A DNA stretch of 64,000 bases from Nautilus pompilius (Eukaryota; Mollusca; Cephalopoda; Nautilida; Nautilidae): positions 310,001 to 374,000 of the forward strand of contig JACATO010000047.1 in the NCBI GenBank assembly GCA_018389105.1, in the 5' to 3' direction. How positions within the stretch are numbered: the stretch's first letter is position 1; each line of letters opens with the position of its first letter. The position numbers were made by a program, and so were the translations under genes. Under the pieces are notes generated by a model, which had not been told where the DNA came from, ran no database searches, and worked only from the letters and a program-made list of their open reading frames with translations. Positions 36,901 through 48,559 of the stretch are shown here, one piece after another.

Positions 36901-38024
36901 CTGAAACAGATAGTGGAAATATTAGTCAGCTGCAATGTCTTGTGCATCTCACTTTTTTTACTTCAACTCCATAAAATAAAAAAAAAATAAAACACAGACT
37001 CGGATAGAGAGAGAGAGAGAGACAAAACATTCTATATAATTCTTCTGATATTATTAGTTTTGGGAAAAGAGTAAAACAAATTTATTGACATTTACGAAAC
37101 TGGTCATATCTAGAGGTTTGTCAGTTTTTTAATATAAACCAAATTTCATTCCAAACTATTGGCTTATCAAAAGGCATTCAGTACTGCTATGTCTAGTGCA
37201 TCCAAAATTGCTGTTGATTTATTATTTTTTAAATAAGCAATACATCTGAAATATACTTGTTTTCTAAATAAATTTTAAAAATGTTGTAAAGATTTTGACA
37301 TGATTACTTATCAGAAAACGTTTTTCAATAATAAATGGGTTAGTATGTGGAATAGATTATTGGAAAGTGTAATGAGCCCTGTAACACTCAGGATACATTT
37401 TCACTTTGCTGCTCTTCATATCTATATTACTCAACATAGTTTAAGCCATAAAGATTTTGACAACACTGCCTTTCTCATTAATATCACTTTGTAATAACAA
37501 ATCAGTATCATTCCAATGTTGTGTTTTGCATTATGAGAGTAGTATTGGTTAAACCTGCAGCCAGTTCAACACATACTAACTGCTACTTCTAGACTGGTGG
37601 TATAGAAAGGTGTAAACTAACGTAGTATACAGAGGGTTAATAGTGATAAATACTAGTATAATGTAAGAATCCTATTGATGTCACCAGAAGTCTTTGTATA
37701 GCTGTGATGGCTTCATGCCTCCTTTTAACTATTAAAGTAAACTTTATTATTTATTAACATATGAAAGTATACAAAGTATTTATAATTCTGCTTCTCTGTT
37801 TAAAAAATTTTAATTCACAATATAATATTTAATGTCACCTATTTCATATGAAAATGAACAATAAACATGATTATTCTCAGGAATGAAGGGATGATGGTCT
37901 GTACAGATATCTGAAAGTAACATAGCAGTTAACATCTACCATTTCTTATAAGGATGCCATTCTTTTAGTGCTTTGCTTATAATTTTTACAATAAAATAAC
38001 TAGTTTTGATTATTATTAAATGTT
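36901..38024. other. Intron sequence beside the Ig2 exon
   Basis: It contains the splice acceptor tract of the Ig2 exon and a GA microsatellite (37007-37022). No other gene signal. Confidence 0.5.
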
Positions 38025-38150
38025 TATCAAATTGTAAGTGCCAGACTCCATGTGGCTAAAGACTAGCAATGCCTCTTAGCAGACAGACATGGTGCTGCAC
38101 TGTGTCCTTTGTAGGTGTTGGTACGCAAAAAAAAAAGAATCATTTAGTGC
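38025..38150 (+). repeat. SINE tail fragment
   Basis: GACTCCATGTGGCTAAAGAC, TCTTAGCAGACAGACATGGT then GCTGCAC, and CCTTTGTAGGTGTTGGTACG then a poly-A run. The same order occurs at 45050-45150 (CCATGTGGTGCAAGG, CCTAGCAGACAACTGCAACA, CCCTTGTAGGCATTG). The A-run end suggests the 3' end of the family. Confidence 0.55.
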
Positions 38151-39766
38151 CTACAATAATGAAAATACTAATTACAATGATTTTCTGTATTACAAAGTTC
38201 AGGAATCTTTATCAAATTATCCTAACTTAGCAATTTTTTTTTTGTTGTTTGGTTTAAATTGGTTAGCTGCTTGGCTTTTGATGTTGTTTGTGACATAGTT
38301 TGAAACATTTTTTAGCCAGCTTCCCTTTCAACTTATAACACTGCTAACAGATTGATTTTCTTCCTTAGCTAATTAATAAGTTGTTATTGTCTGTGCTTTA
38401 AGCAGAGGCTGTGGCTATGAAAGTAAGTTTTAAAATATAAATGGAGTAAACTGAGTGTGTAAGAGCATCACTCTATCTTGTAGAAGACCACCCTAAGTAG
38501 CAGTAATTTATGTTTTTGTGACCCAAAAACTGTTTATTGGTGGATAAAAATTATCATCTTCTCTTAGGTTGATGAACTGTACACTGTTGGTAATAAATAA
38601 GATTCAAAATTAGCTAATTATAATCATATGATATTCATAAATAGTATTGATTGACTTTTGGATTTATTTCATAGAAAAGTTATGATTTTGTCCTATTTTT
38701 TCTACACACATACTGAAAATTATGGTATTGCACCAGCTTGCCTTGTAATTAAAACCAAAAAAAAAAAAAAAACTGTAGATCATGCTGTTGTTTTTATTGT
38801 AAATTTTCTAGCAGGGATATATATTTTTAGTAATTTATCATATAAGACTTCCAATAAGCTTTATGATGTGCACTAAACTTTATTGTTTGGAGTCTCACCA
38901 AACCAATTACATCGATTTTTGGCAGTTTTCATTTAAGTACTTTCCTGGAGCTTGACTTTCTTATTTGATTGTACCAAATTGTGGCACAGAACCAATCACA
39001 GCCCACCATTACCTTGATTACCCAAGAGATCCAAGACTTGAAGTTTCACAATCACTTAAAATGATCGCTGACTACTCTAATCTGATTTCTTAAACAAGTT
39101 GGTGTGAAATGCATATTGTCAGGTCATTTATTATTGGCATTTCCAGTAAGGCTAAAGCAGTTCTTTTTTTTCTTCCTCTTTTTTAACTAAAGAGCTGAAG
39201 ATAAATCAGCTTTCAGTTGTGTGCAAAATTCATATTTTTTTTGCATATATCTTGGTTTAGTCAGTTATATGATTGGCAGGCTTTTTTGGAAAAGTGATAT
39301 AGTAGAAGTTAAATAGGTGATGTTGAACAAGTTTTGAATTACTACTACATTGCCTCTCATCAAGCAAAAGAGGAACGGGGCATTAACAGATTTAATAAAA
39401 TTAATGAACCACTTTTTTGTTTTTGATAAACATCTAAGCTAGACTTTTTACCTTATTTTGTGTGAGAGTTTTAAATTACTGGTGTGTCCTATGAATAGTG
39501 AAGATTGTGGTGATATAGACTTTGAATAATAGTGAAAAATATATCACTACATTGTTAAATCTGATACATCACATTTAGATTAGAGAAAAAACAATTTATT
39601 GAAGATTTAAAAACTTGTTTTTTAATGTGAATATAAATCTTAAAAGGCTAAATATTAGTGTTTATGGCTTCTTTGGTCTCATTCTAGTTAATGTTTTTCA
39701 AGTGAAATATTTCAGTTGCATGTGTGTTATGTTGACATGCATTTACTATACAAAATGGCTTGACAT
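38151..39766. other. Intron sequence, no gene seen
   Basis: AT-rich. The open frame 38658-38876 runs through a poly-A tract and is not credible as a gene. Confidence 0.45.
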
Positions 39767-39852
39767 CCTAAGGTTGTTCAAATGAAACCTGGCCGAATAT
39801 AAATTGCAATATTTCCATTTTCAGCCAAGTTTCATTTGACTATTCCTAGTAG
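39767..39852. mobile_element. 80-bp hairpin MITE, copy D
   Basis: CCTAAGGTTGTTCAAATGAA then ACCTGGCCGAA on the left, and TTTTCAGCCAAGTTTCATTT then GACTATTCCTAGTAG on the right. Well preserved, with a loop of about 20 bases. Confidence 0.8.
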
Positions 39853-41409
39853 ATATACAAAAAAAATGACTTTTTTATTTTTAGTCTGTAACTTGCTTAT
39901 AAAGTTTGGGGCCTGGATGAATGTAAAACACATTTTGCTTCACAAAAGAGGGATAGCAGCAATGCCAGGTGTAGACATTTTCATCCTGGATTAGATCCTT
40001 TGTTCAAGTAGGATTGGTAATTATCTAGATCTATTGTTTGGCTTTTGGACTAAGGAATTTTGGTGAAAGAAAATTTTCCATATCTTAGAGAGGGCCTCTA
40101 TCAATGTATCATTTCATAATTGTGATGTTTGACCTTTTTAATTTTTAAAATAAACTAAGAATATTCATTATGAGTTTAAAGAATAAATTATATATGCATG
40201 AATAATGAATAGTTCAAAAGTTAGATCCTGTCTATCCTATTGTTCATCAAAACTTTATTTACATTCCTACAAGGAAATAATTTGTAGGAATTTTGTTTTA
40301 AAATATTATTAATAAATTTATGCTCAGTTTTTAAGCATGCATTTCTTGATGAACTGTCATACTAAAATTCCAATCGTCAATAAAAACTTATTAGGTGTAT
40401 CTCCTGAAATGCTGACCATAAATGTACAACTGCAAGAATTTGAATTGTGTGATGCAAAAAAAAACAACAACAATTAAATGGATAGATTACATTTGGTGGT
40501 TAATCTATGTTCATGTTCACTATTGAAATGATTTTTAATAGTAGTATATACTTTGAAGAAAAAATTCTGTTGTTCTTATTTGAAAAATGTATTTCTGTAT
40601 TTTTTTAAATTCATAGTGATTGAGTTTACATGGCATTAACTTACCTGGTTTGACTTCCTCTTAGTTTGAAAGAATTATCTTTTTAAAAGTCATCAAAGTG
40701 TGAATAGGCTGGTGATGAAAAAATGTTTGGTTCTGATAACCAGCACTGGGCTCAGCCCTTTTATTTACTTACTTACTTACTTTATTATCCAGTTAGCATT
40801 TTCTTTTGTTTCACTGAAAATTTGTTAAATAAAAAAATCAAATAACATTATTTAATGAAACTAAATAAACAAACAAACATAAGCTGGTAAATAATAATTT
40901 TCTATATTATTATTTAATTTATATATTTACTTTATTTAAAAATTGTATCTTCCAAAAGGAGGGAAAAAAAGTAACTGGTTTTCATGATTTTAACTTCTTA
41001 ACTGAAACAAAAGTACTTTGAAAATTTTTAATGTTTTGACTCTTCATTCTCTGAACCTTGGAATGTAAAATAAAAGGCTGAGGAAAAGTTGGCTGACTGT
41101 TTGTGATTCCTAAATTGAGGAAAATAGCCTGACATGTAAAAAAAAATTTTTTTTTTCATTTTCAACTGCTCAGAGGAGAATTTGTGTAAATAAAAAAAGT
41201 TATTTTTAGAAAATTATACATATTTACATTTAGAAAACTTTATTTTTTAAAATTATTTGACTAGATATGTGATATTTGCTAATTAAGATCATAGGTAAAG
41301 TTTTGTTTAAAGTGGAATTAAATTTATTTATTACTTTTTAGTTCAGTGTTTGGAGTCTTTGCATTTTTTTAAAGATGTACTAGATCTAAAGAACATTTTC
41401 TATGCTTCA
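39853..41409. other. Intron sequence, no gene seen
   Basis: AT-rich, with an ACTT tetranucleotide run (40764-40782) and no supportable frame. Confidence 0.45.
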
Positions 41410-41757
41410 AACTGCATACACAACCACTCTAATCCCAGTATCTATCTGCTGATAATTGAGAACCTTCCCACAATGCAACACTACAAAAACTCATCAGGTT
41501 TTGATCATTGCCAGTGGTTTTAGCTGTCGTATCACTATGGAAATGTTGTAAAATACTTGAAGAAAATAAAATAAAAATTTTCCAAAAATCAGAGTCTAAA
41601 ATTTAGGCCAAAAAAAGAATTAGTCTTCATTTTGCTTTTGAAGACTGGCAGGTATTTTACTGATTTCTTCTCTTAGCCAATTGCTAGTTTCTATAGTATT
41701 GCATTGTGGGAAGGCTTTCTAAATTATCAGCAGTTAGAAACCAGATCCAGATTGCAT
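41410..41757. mobile_element. Palindromic MITE-like repeat, copy 1
   Basis: The left arm, with CTGCTGATAATTGAGAACCT then TCCCACAATGCAACACTACA, is mirrored on the right by ATAGTATTGCATTGTGGGAA then GGCTTTCTAAATTATCAGCAG. The arms are about 90 bp and the spacer is noncoding. TGCATACACAACC and GATTGCATTTT mark the edges. Size and structure fit a nonautonomous DNA element of unknown superfamily. Confidence 0.7.
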
Positions 41758-42009
41758 TTTTTATTTATACAGTATTTATTTTTCTAAAGATTTAAATGTT
41801 TACAGTAATTCTTGTCAGGTGTAAATGTTGTCAAGAAGTTTTTAAAATTATTGTCACAAACTATTGATAGACTTTGCTGATATTTGGGTTATTAACATCA
41901 GCATTCTTAAGTCATATTGTTGCTGTGCATCAGTTGTTACATTGGAGATAACTTCTCAATTAAAGACAACACTGATGGGGAAGTATAGTTTCACAGATTA
42001 TCTACTAAA

Positions 42010-42246
42010 GGGCATTGTCTGGCCCCACGAGAGGCCTGGCACTTTCAGTTTCAGCAGTGAAATCCCTACTAGAATTCTTCATTTTTAGATGTATGAGAAA
42101 CATGGAGTGCCCAGATAAATCTTGCATGATTGATTAGTGAAGAAGATCAACATACAGTGCTGAAACATGCCAAATGAAGCTGAGTTTGACTGGGAATTGA
42201 ATTTTGTCCCATAGCCTTGGCAATTCAGTAGTTTAACCACTGACCA
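42010..42246 (-). repeat. tRNA-derived SINE, minus orientation
   Basis: CTAGAATTCTTCATTTTTAG, GATTAGTGAAGAAGATCAAC, ACATGCCAAATGAAGCTGAG, ATTGAATTTTGTCCCATAGC and CAATTCAGTAGTTTAACCAC follow the same block order as 11000 and 12640. The last block is the reversed tRNA-like head. Confidence 0.6.
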
Positions 42247-42983
42247 CCAACTTAAGACATTTAATACTGAAAGAAGTGCTTGAGGTTATATTTTATCATT
42301 ATTTAGATGATTGTTTAAAATTATCATCAGAAAAGGAAGAGATTGAAATTCTTCACAAAAAGCAAACAAACTTTAATTTGTAAGGGTGGGTAGGGGAAGG
42401 GTGTTAGTACTTTAAAGTTCCTGAAGAAAATATTATTAAGATAATCTCATTGTTGCTTCTAATGATGGAAATATTACCTGATTTTCTCAATAGCAATTCT
42501 CTCAGATTGTTTGTGAACATGATGGTTATGCTACTTTTTTTGGGATATATCTATATTATAATAATTAGTACTAGTTTGTTTCAATAGTCATTAGAGTGAG
42601 TAAAATTTATCTATTGTCTTACAGAAAAGTGGCAGTGTCTAATAAATTATTTAGGTGAGAAATGAAGAGAAAAAAGAAAATGAATAAAACTATTTTTGGA
42701 TGTAAGTTTGATATTTTTTATATTGATGAAAATGATTAGTTTTCACAATAGTAGCATCCACGGGCAATTACCAAAGGCTACTTAAGATTATCTTTCCAAA
42801 CATTTTTTTGTATTTGTTGAATTGCTTCTGGTTTTGGCAGTCAGCAAAAATATTTTTTTTTTCTTTAAATTGCACTTCTTATACATGAAAATCTTTTGAG
42901 TGACAAAATACACGTATATTTATAAAATTTATGTATGCCTCTGGTTTTGTGCTTCTCTGTTGTGCAGTGTTTGAAAGGATTTA

Positions 42984-43160
42984 ACGTGGCTGGGCGGTTA
43001 GACTACTGAACTCATACTATGGATTTCCACCCTACCTCTGAAAATGAAGTTTTTGCTGAAGTTGGAAGTACTGGGCCTGTGTGGGGATAAGCAGCGCTTT
43101 CTAGTGGATAACGGTGGCACTGCGCTCTCACCAGAATTGTCTGTTATGGTGAGAGGGTTA
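42984..43160 (+). repeat. tRNA-like SINE, partial, plus orientation
   Basis: The head AACGTGGCTGGGCGGTTAGA then CTACTGAACTC resembles the family box A region (GTGGTTAGACTACTGAA). It is followed by GTGTGGGGATAAGCAGCG and other relatively GC-rich sequence. The 3' part does not match the other copies well. Confidence 0.35.
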
Positions 43161-44829
43161 GGGTATGAGCAATCTTATCTTTTTAAAATCTTTATTTTTG
43201 CATTTGATTTATGGCAAAATGGCAACATCATTTATTGAATTTATAGTTAAAATATGCCATGAGCATGTTATTGTTGACTCTAGAACAAAACAGAAATGAT
43301 GTTTACTACTTTTGAAGAGCTTGTAACAGAAATGACTTGTTTTATTTTGCCTAATTTTGTGTCTTGCTGATCCTCATTTTATAGCAAAATTTCTGGGTTT
43401 TTTCCCTCCTCTCATTTTAAAAAACGAAATAATTTGTTTGTTTGACTGACAAAGTATTTCAAAATGACTTGAACAGATGTCTTTAAATCACAAAATACTA
43501 CGAAGCATACTTAAGAAATTCATTAGTGTTTTTTAAAAATCTTAACGAACTTGTTTCAGAATAGAAACTTTTGACGCACAGTATTCGGAAAGAGATATTA
43601 ATTAAAATCCTATAAAACAACACCAACATTATCTGAAATTATGTTAAATAAACTTCATATGTATTATATATATATTTTTTACGTTTAGTTTTTTTTTATT
43701 CTGCATTATACCACAAATAAAAAAAAAAGTTTTAATTTAATCCTTTCATCATTATTATTAAAGTTCGGTGGTAGGTGAATTTGTATGGATCACTCTACTC
43801 TAAAACTTGCTATTGAGAGCTCTGTTGGTTGATTGAAATACTGAGCATAAAGGGATGATACCACCCCCTCCACAGCATATTTAACAAGCCTGCCTTCTAC
43901 CTTCTAATTGTCTGGTTGCTACTTTTAGTGCAGGCATGGTCGAGTGTTTGCGTACTGTTTTACAGTCTACCAAGCAGCAGCAGATCAAAAGTATCCTGAG
44001 CATTTGAACTGCAAGTGCATTTTACTTTCTTCTCCCTTACATCAATAACTGATGATGTTTACAGAACTAGTTTTAAATACCATTTTTATCCAGATGAATT
44101 GATTTTTTTTTTCTTTTTTTTTTTACTGTGCTAAATGATGTGTGAATTTTTTTTCCAACATACCATGCCGTCTTTTCACTGGAGGTTTATCTGAAAGAGA
44201 GAGAGAGAGAATTGGAAATGTAGCAGAAAGAAAGAAAAAAGAAATAGCTGTGAAACAACTTTACTCTTTCAAAGCAATAGACTTAATATATTTTAGTATA
44301 ATTCAAACATTTCACATAAACATTCAGCATTATAGAATTTTTTTTCTGTGTAAAAAAGTAGTAATATTTTTTTGATTTTGTTTTTTTTTTTAAGAAACTT
44401 CAAATTAAAGGAAACAAGTTGGTGTTCTGAAGAGAAACAATTTCATCATTTTAACCATTAAGTAGTAAATAAAAATACAAGACAACAATGAAATATTACA
44501 TAAACAAAATAAAATGAAACAAGTAACCGACCAGTTACCACATCATGGTAATTTAATATCTGGCTTGGATGTACTAATGGGAGTAGTTCGGGGTAAACAA
44601 AGTGCTGCTGGTCTTGTGATAGGCTGGCATAATTTGGATGACAACTTATTTTAGCTATTGAACAGTTTTGGTAGAAAGAGATGAGCAAAAACAGTTCATT
44701 TTGACAGCAAGTTTATGTATCTCTTAAAAAAAGGGTATAAAACAAATTAAAGGCTTTTGTAGATTAATAATACTATTAGTAATAAAAAAAAACTCATTAA
44801 TTTAAAGCAAAAAAGGTTTTGTTGATAGG
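43161..44829. other. Intron sequence, no gene seen
   Basis: AT-rich DNA with a GA run (44191-44210) and long poly-T tracts. Nothing coding was recognised. Confidence 0.45.
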
Positions 44830-45155
44830 ATAGTGTAGCAGTCCAGTGGTAGACTACTAGAGTGATGAGGTTGAGGGCCCAGAGTTCTGTTACCACAGAG
44901 CACTGATTTGGTTTGATATTCCTTGGTTTCATTTTGGTCATTTTCACCAGTGGGTAACATTAGTGTTTTTTTTTTTTCAGGTTCTTCATTTTTTTTTCCA
45001 CATCTAAAAAATGAAGAGTTTTGATAGGGATTTAAAGTCAGAATTGCTTGGATCCATGTGGTGCAAGGTTGGCAATGCTTCCTAGCAGACAACTGCAACA
45101 CCACATGCTCTTTCCGAGTTTCCCACCCTTGTAGGCATTGTTGTATGAAAGAAGA
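44830..45155 (+). repeat. tRNA-derived SINE, longest copy, plus orientation
   Basis: The head is GTGTAGCAGTCCAGTGGTAG then ACTACTAGAG and GGGCCCAGAGTTCTG, box A and B like. It is followed by ATTTTCACCAGTGGGTAACA, a poly-T/pyrimidine section, AAAAAATGAAGAGTTTTGAT then AGGGA, and the CCATGTGGTGCAAGGTTGGC ... CCCTTGTAGGCATTG tail. It contains every block seen in partial copies elsewhere in the window and serves as the reference copy. Open frames on its minus strand are incidental. Confidence 0.65.
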
Positions 45156-45829
45156 ACAAAATTCGTTTAGTTTCTGAAGTTTTTTTAACAGCATGTTGTT
45201 AATCAGATTTTTAGTGAATAATGTACTAAAGGTATCTTTGACATTTTAAAAATTGAACAATTATTTACTGAATAAGCTGTTTCAAATGCCAGAACTTTAA
45301 TTTATAAAGACTTTCCTGTTTGTCTGTAAAAATTTTATTAAATATTTCTATAATAAACTTTAAATTAATTTTAGAATTGTTGTTGTAATACCTGAATACC
45401 ATTTAGAATTCTGAAGTTCTAGAAAAACTGAATCATATACTGGTTAAATACCAAGCTGTTTAGATCTTATGAAGGCTGTTGATTATGGCATTGATGAACA
45501 TAGTGGGCTAAAACTAGCATGCTGATCATTTTAGAATTAGCAAATAAATGGATAAGTATTTATCTCGGCACCCCCCCCCCAAATCTGAATTTTCATGAAC
45601 CATTTATCAGATGATATAAACCATTGTTATCACTGCAAGGCTTTTGTATCATTGTGAACCCAACAAGTTATTTCTATTAAATTTAGCTCATACAGAAAGA
45701 ATGATGCCATCCATGCTCATCTAATGTTGTTTCATATAAATAATCTGAATAACTGTTAGCTCATGCTATACTTTTATATAAATTTTATTAGATTTCTCAT
45801 TATTGTAATTTCTTTGTTTAGTAGATGAA
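45156..45829. other. Intron sequence, no gene seen
   Basis: AT-rich; a C-run at 45570-45580 is the only notable feature. Confidence 0.45.
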
Positions 45830-46880
45830 AATAACACCTAAAAATGTTAATTTGTATGAAACAAGGCTATCCATTATTACCCTTCATAAAGCTGTTTACT
45901 CCAAACAGAAAATTGTGAAGGAAGTTGTAGTTACACAGGGTGGCACACAAACAGTGATTTATAGAATGAAGTCAACTGGCTGAGCCATGACCTTAAAGGG
46001 CTTAAGGATGAAAGAGAAAACAATGGGAAGATAGTGTTTGCTCTAGATTTTCAGTCAGCAACTTTTCTTGATAGCCATTTAGTTGTTGACTGCAATTTCT
46101 ATGCAACAATTAGCATCTCAATCTTTGCCACCAAAAGACGAATTTTTGCTTAGATTTGGTGACAAAAGAAGCAACTTGGGCAGGCTAAACATCAGGATTA
46201 TACCTTGGAGCATTTGTATTGTAGCTGGATGTGAGTAGGTTTGAAATATTTGAATCTAAGTGATATTATAAAAAAAAGAAGAAAACATACAAGTGGTTAA
46301 AATACGTAAGTATGGAGTTTTTTTTGTTGGTTATTCATTTGGCGACTTGATAAAGATTGATAGAGATCTCTCAAAAAACGGAATATTCTCAGGCCGTTAT
46401 TTGATATGCATTGTATTTATATTGCAATGAGATGATGATCCAAAGCACACTTCAAAGTTCGATACTTTGCAAGAAAATAAATGGAGAACTTTTCAAAACA
46501 ATGATCTGGCTACTGCAGTCACCACACCTAAGCCCTTTGGACTTGTTGGATGAAATGTACTGAAGATTAAGTAAGGAAAAAGGTCCACTCAGTATCTCTT
46601 TTTGACGGTTACCTACTTGCAATGTAATATTTCAAAAAGTTACTGAATAGGATGTCAGAAATCTGTGCAGCAAATACTTTCATCAAAAGTCGCTATTTTA
46701 ATGAAAGCAATTTGAAGTGATAATATTGTCACAATTTATGATCTGTATGTTCTGATTGTTTATATAATTTTTTCACGTTTTCTAATCTACTTTTATTAAC
46801 AATAAAGTATATGAAAGGCAGAAATGAATGTTTTTTCTTGGTGTGCTCATAATTTGAATGCAGGGTGTATGATACATTCA
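45830..46880 (+). pseudogene. Decayed Tc1-like transposase
   Basis: The N-terminus ETRLSIITLHKAVYSKQKIV then KEVVVTQGGTQTVIYRMKST is a clear Tc1 helix-turn-helix (ET..AI..LHKEGYS...I...). LGQAKHQDYTLEHLY follows, matching R...AK.H.DWT.E.W. CIEMMIQSTLQSS stands at the second catalytic Asp region, where DNDPKHTS would be expected. LLQSPHLSPLDLLDEMY is the degraded WPSQSPDL.PIE..WDE.. motif, with Glu lost. DVRNLCSKYFHQKS holds the terminal MP..C.AVI.. order. Frameshifts and stops are frequent and the segment around 46205-46430 is scrambled. A CAGGGTGTATGA terminus-like sequence sits near 46860. Dead, and distinct from the other Tc1 copies. Confidence 0.78.
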
Positions 46881-47269
46881 AGTCACAAATATCTAAGGAT
46901 ATTGGAATTTGACACAGTAATTAGAAGATATAAAAAGCAATTTATTTCTTATCCATATTAGTGCATTGATTTCATTACAACAGGTTAATGGGAGAATGAT
47001 GACGTAGTTTCTGCCAGCACCCCTTTGGAGTAAAAAATTACAAAATGATTGCCATAGCAATGGGTGAAGCCACATCAAGACTGTGCAGTTGATAAATCAT
47101 CTTTGCAGTTTAAAATGATATGTCCATGCTTACCACTCATTAGGTCCTTATTATGCTTGTTCTGTTGAGGGGGGAGGGGAGATTCCTGAGCCTTTGGTAA
47201 CTACAAAAGATGCTCAGTGGGTAAAAAAAAAATCTGGACACCCTGGTTAAATGAACAATATCCAGGTGA
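46881..47269. other. Intron sequence between two Tc1 fossils
   Basis: No gene. The sequence AAAAAAAAATCTGGACACCC then TGGTTA near 47225-47250 resembles a mariner-type terminus and may mark the 3' edge of the element at 47270-47790. Confidence 0.35.
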
Positions 47270-47790
47270 GTCCTGCCAACTATGACCCATCCCCTACCAA
47301 CACTAAATTCAGCAAAGTGTTTTTAGTGATGCTGCAATACATTTAACCTTTCATCAGAGAAATCAGAATCAAACTGACTTTTATTAGAAAATATCACTTG
47401 CTTCCACTGGAACATTCTCCAGTAATTGGAACCATACAATGAATGATTGCTCACAGGGTCTTGTGCACAATTGTACACAGCGAAGTACGGTTCCTATTGG
47501 TTGGTTTGTAACTCTTTACTGCTAGCAAGTGGTGTTTGATTTGTTAACCCTGACTACTTTGTTCTGTAGGAACATTTCTTTAATCACTCACTCATCTTGA
47601 ACGTGTGTGCAATGAAGATAGCCTTTTCTAGGTCTGTTCCTGGTATCTTTAGTCTGGTTATAGTGTCAACTAATGACTGTGTGACACATCAGAATTTTCT
47701 GCAATGTGAACCTGCCTAGAGCCATCTTGCAACTGACCTAAAAGGAGTTTCTGGTAATGTTGCTTGTGGACTTTATTGGCTACTTTATGT
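47270..47790 (-). pseudogene. Truncated Tc1-like transposase, same strand as the Ig gene
   Basis: Minus-strand frames give GSRQVHIAENSDVSHSLVDT then ITRLKIPGTDLEKA. This matches the Tc1 helix-turn-helix order (G.SQR.VA...NVS.S.V..L..RY..TG). Further on come AQDPVSN and YWRMFQWKQVIFSNKSQFDS then DFSDERLNVLQ, the W....W..VLFSDESRF...F.D.R..V.R block. The first catalytic Asp is Asn (FSNK). The C-terminal half, with the second Asp and Glu, is absent. It ends only about 175 bp downstream, in gene orientation, of the donor of the Ig1 exon at 47966. Confidence 0.75.
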
Positions 47791-47965
47791 TCGCATTTTT
47801 ATACCAGTAAATGATTGTTTCTTCAGATTTGTTTTTATACACCATGCATTTTTTAAACTTACAAACCGCAGTGTTGTCATTGTGTGCTTTTTCAGATTTT
47901 TCCTATCACCCAAAACTCTAATATTCCTAGACTTTTGTAAGTGATATATGTGCATTTGTACTTAC

Positions 47966-48176
47966 CAATTACTGTTAAATTAATTTGAACAGCTAATTCA
48001 TCTTTTGAGGAAATACGGCATTCATACATTCCAGCATGCTTTGGTTGCACATTGTGAATGATAAGATCCCAGTGGTCCTGTTTACCATTTTTTCGAACTT
48101 CATAGCTCTGATCAGGCACATACGTAAATGTTCCAATAGTAATAGGGTTTGTATCAGGTAGTTTCCTCCATTGCAC
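47966..48176 (-). CDS. Ig-domain protein, internal exon: second half of Ig domain 1
   Basis: This 211-nt exon begins after the acceptor TTAAAAG and ends at the donor GTAAGT. It starts in phase 0 and ends in phase 1. The 70 codons begin with VQWRK (core tryptophan) and run through ITIGTFTYVPDQSYEV, the C'-D region shared with Dpr Ig1 domains (a run of the type VG-Y-T--DQRF). WDLIIHNVQ is the E strand, and AGMYECRIS carries the tyrosine corner and second cysteine. The usual Asp of the D-x-G-x-Y-x-C motif is His here (KHAGMYEC). A sequon (NLT) lies in the G strand. It pairs with the exon about 7.5 kb upstream to complete Ig1. Family assignment to Dpr / zig-8 / lachesin-like proteins is by motif recognition; the exact orthologue is not known. 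Confidence 0.9.
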
Positions 48177-48559
48177 CTTTTAAAAATGGAGGAGAAAAAG
48201 ATTTTAGAAATGAACATTTAATAACAACAAAATATTCATAAACTTTTAAAAAATAAACATTGTATAAAGACATTCATTTACTTGTATTGTAAATTTTAAA
48301 AAAATTAATTTAGTTTCTTCATGATAAAACTGATTTATGAAAATGATACACAGTGGTAGTTTTAAATTTTTCAAGTTAAACATGTTACTGATTCAAAGTA
48401 ACCTTTTCTATGTTCAAAATGCTGAATCATAGTTTTTTCAATAATTACTGAAAAATCTGATATAAATTTATAAGTGACAAATTCTGTGGCTTTTAGTATT
48501 GCTGTTGGTTTGGTAACATTTTTTTAGCATAAATTTGAAATCAGAATTTACGAACTTTC
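48177..48559. other. Intron sequence upstream of the Ig1b exon
   Basis: It contains the acceptor region of the exon at 47966-48176. AT-rich, nothing else seen. Confidence 0.5.

Noticed and set aside
44747..45194. 130-codon minus-strand open frame
   Set aside because: It covers the reverse strand of the longest SINE copy; the sequence is explained by the repeat.
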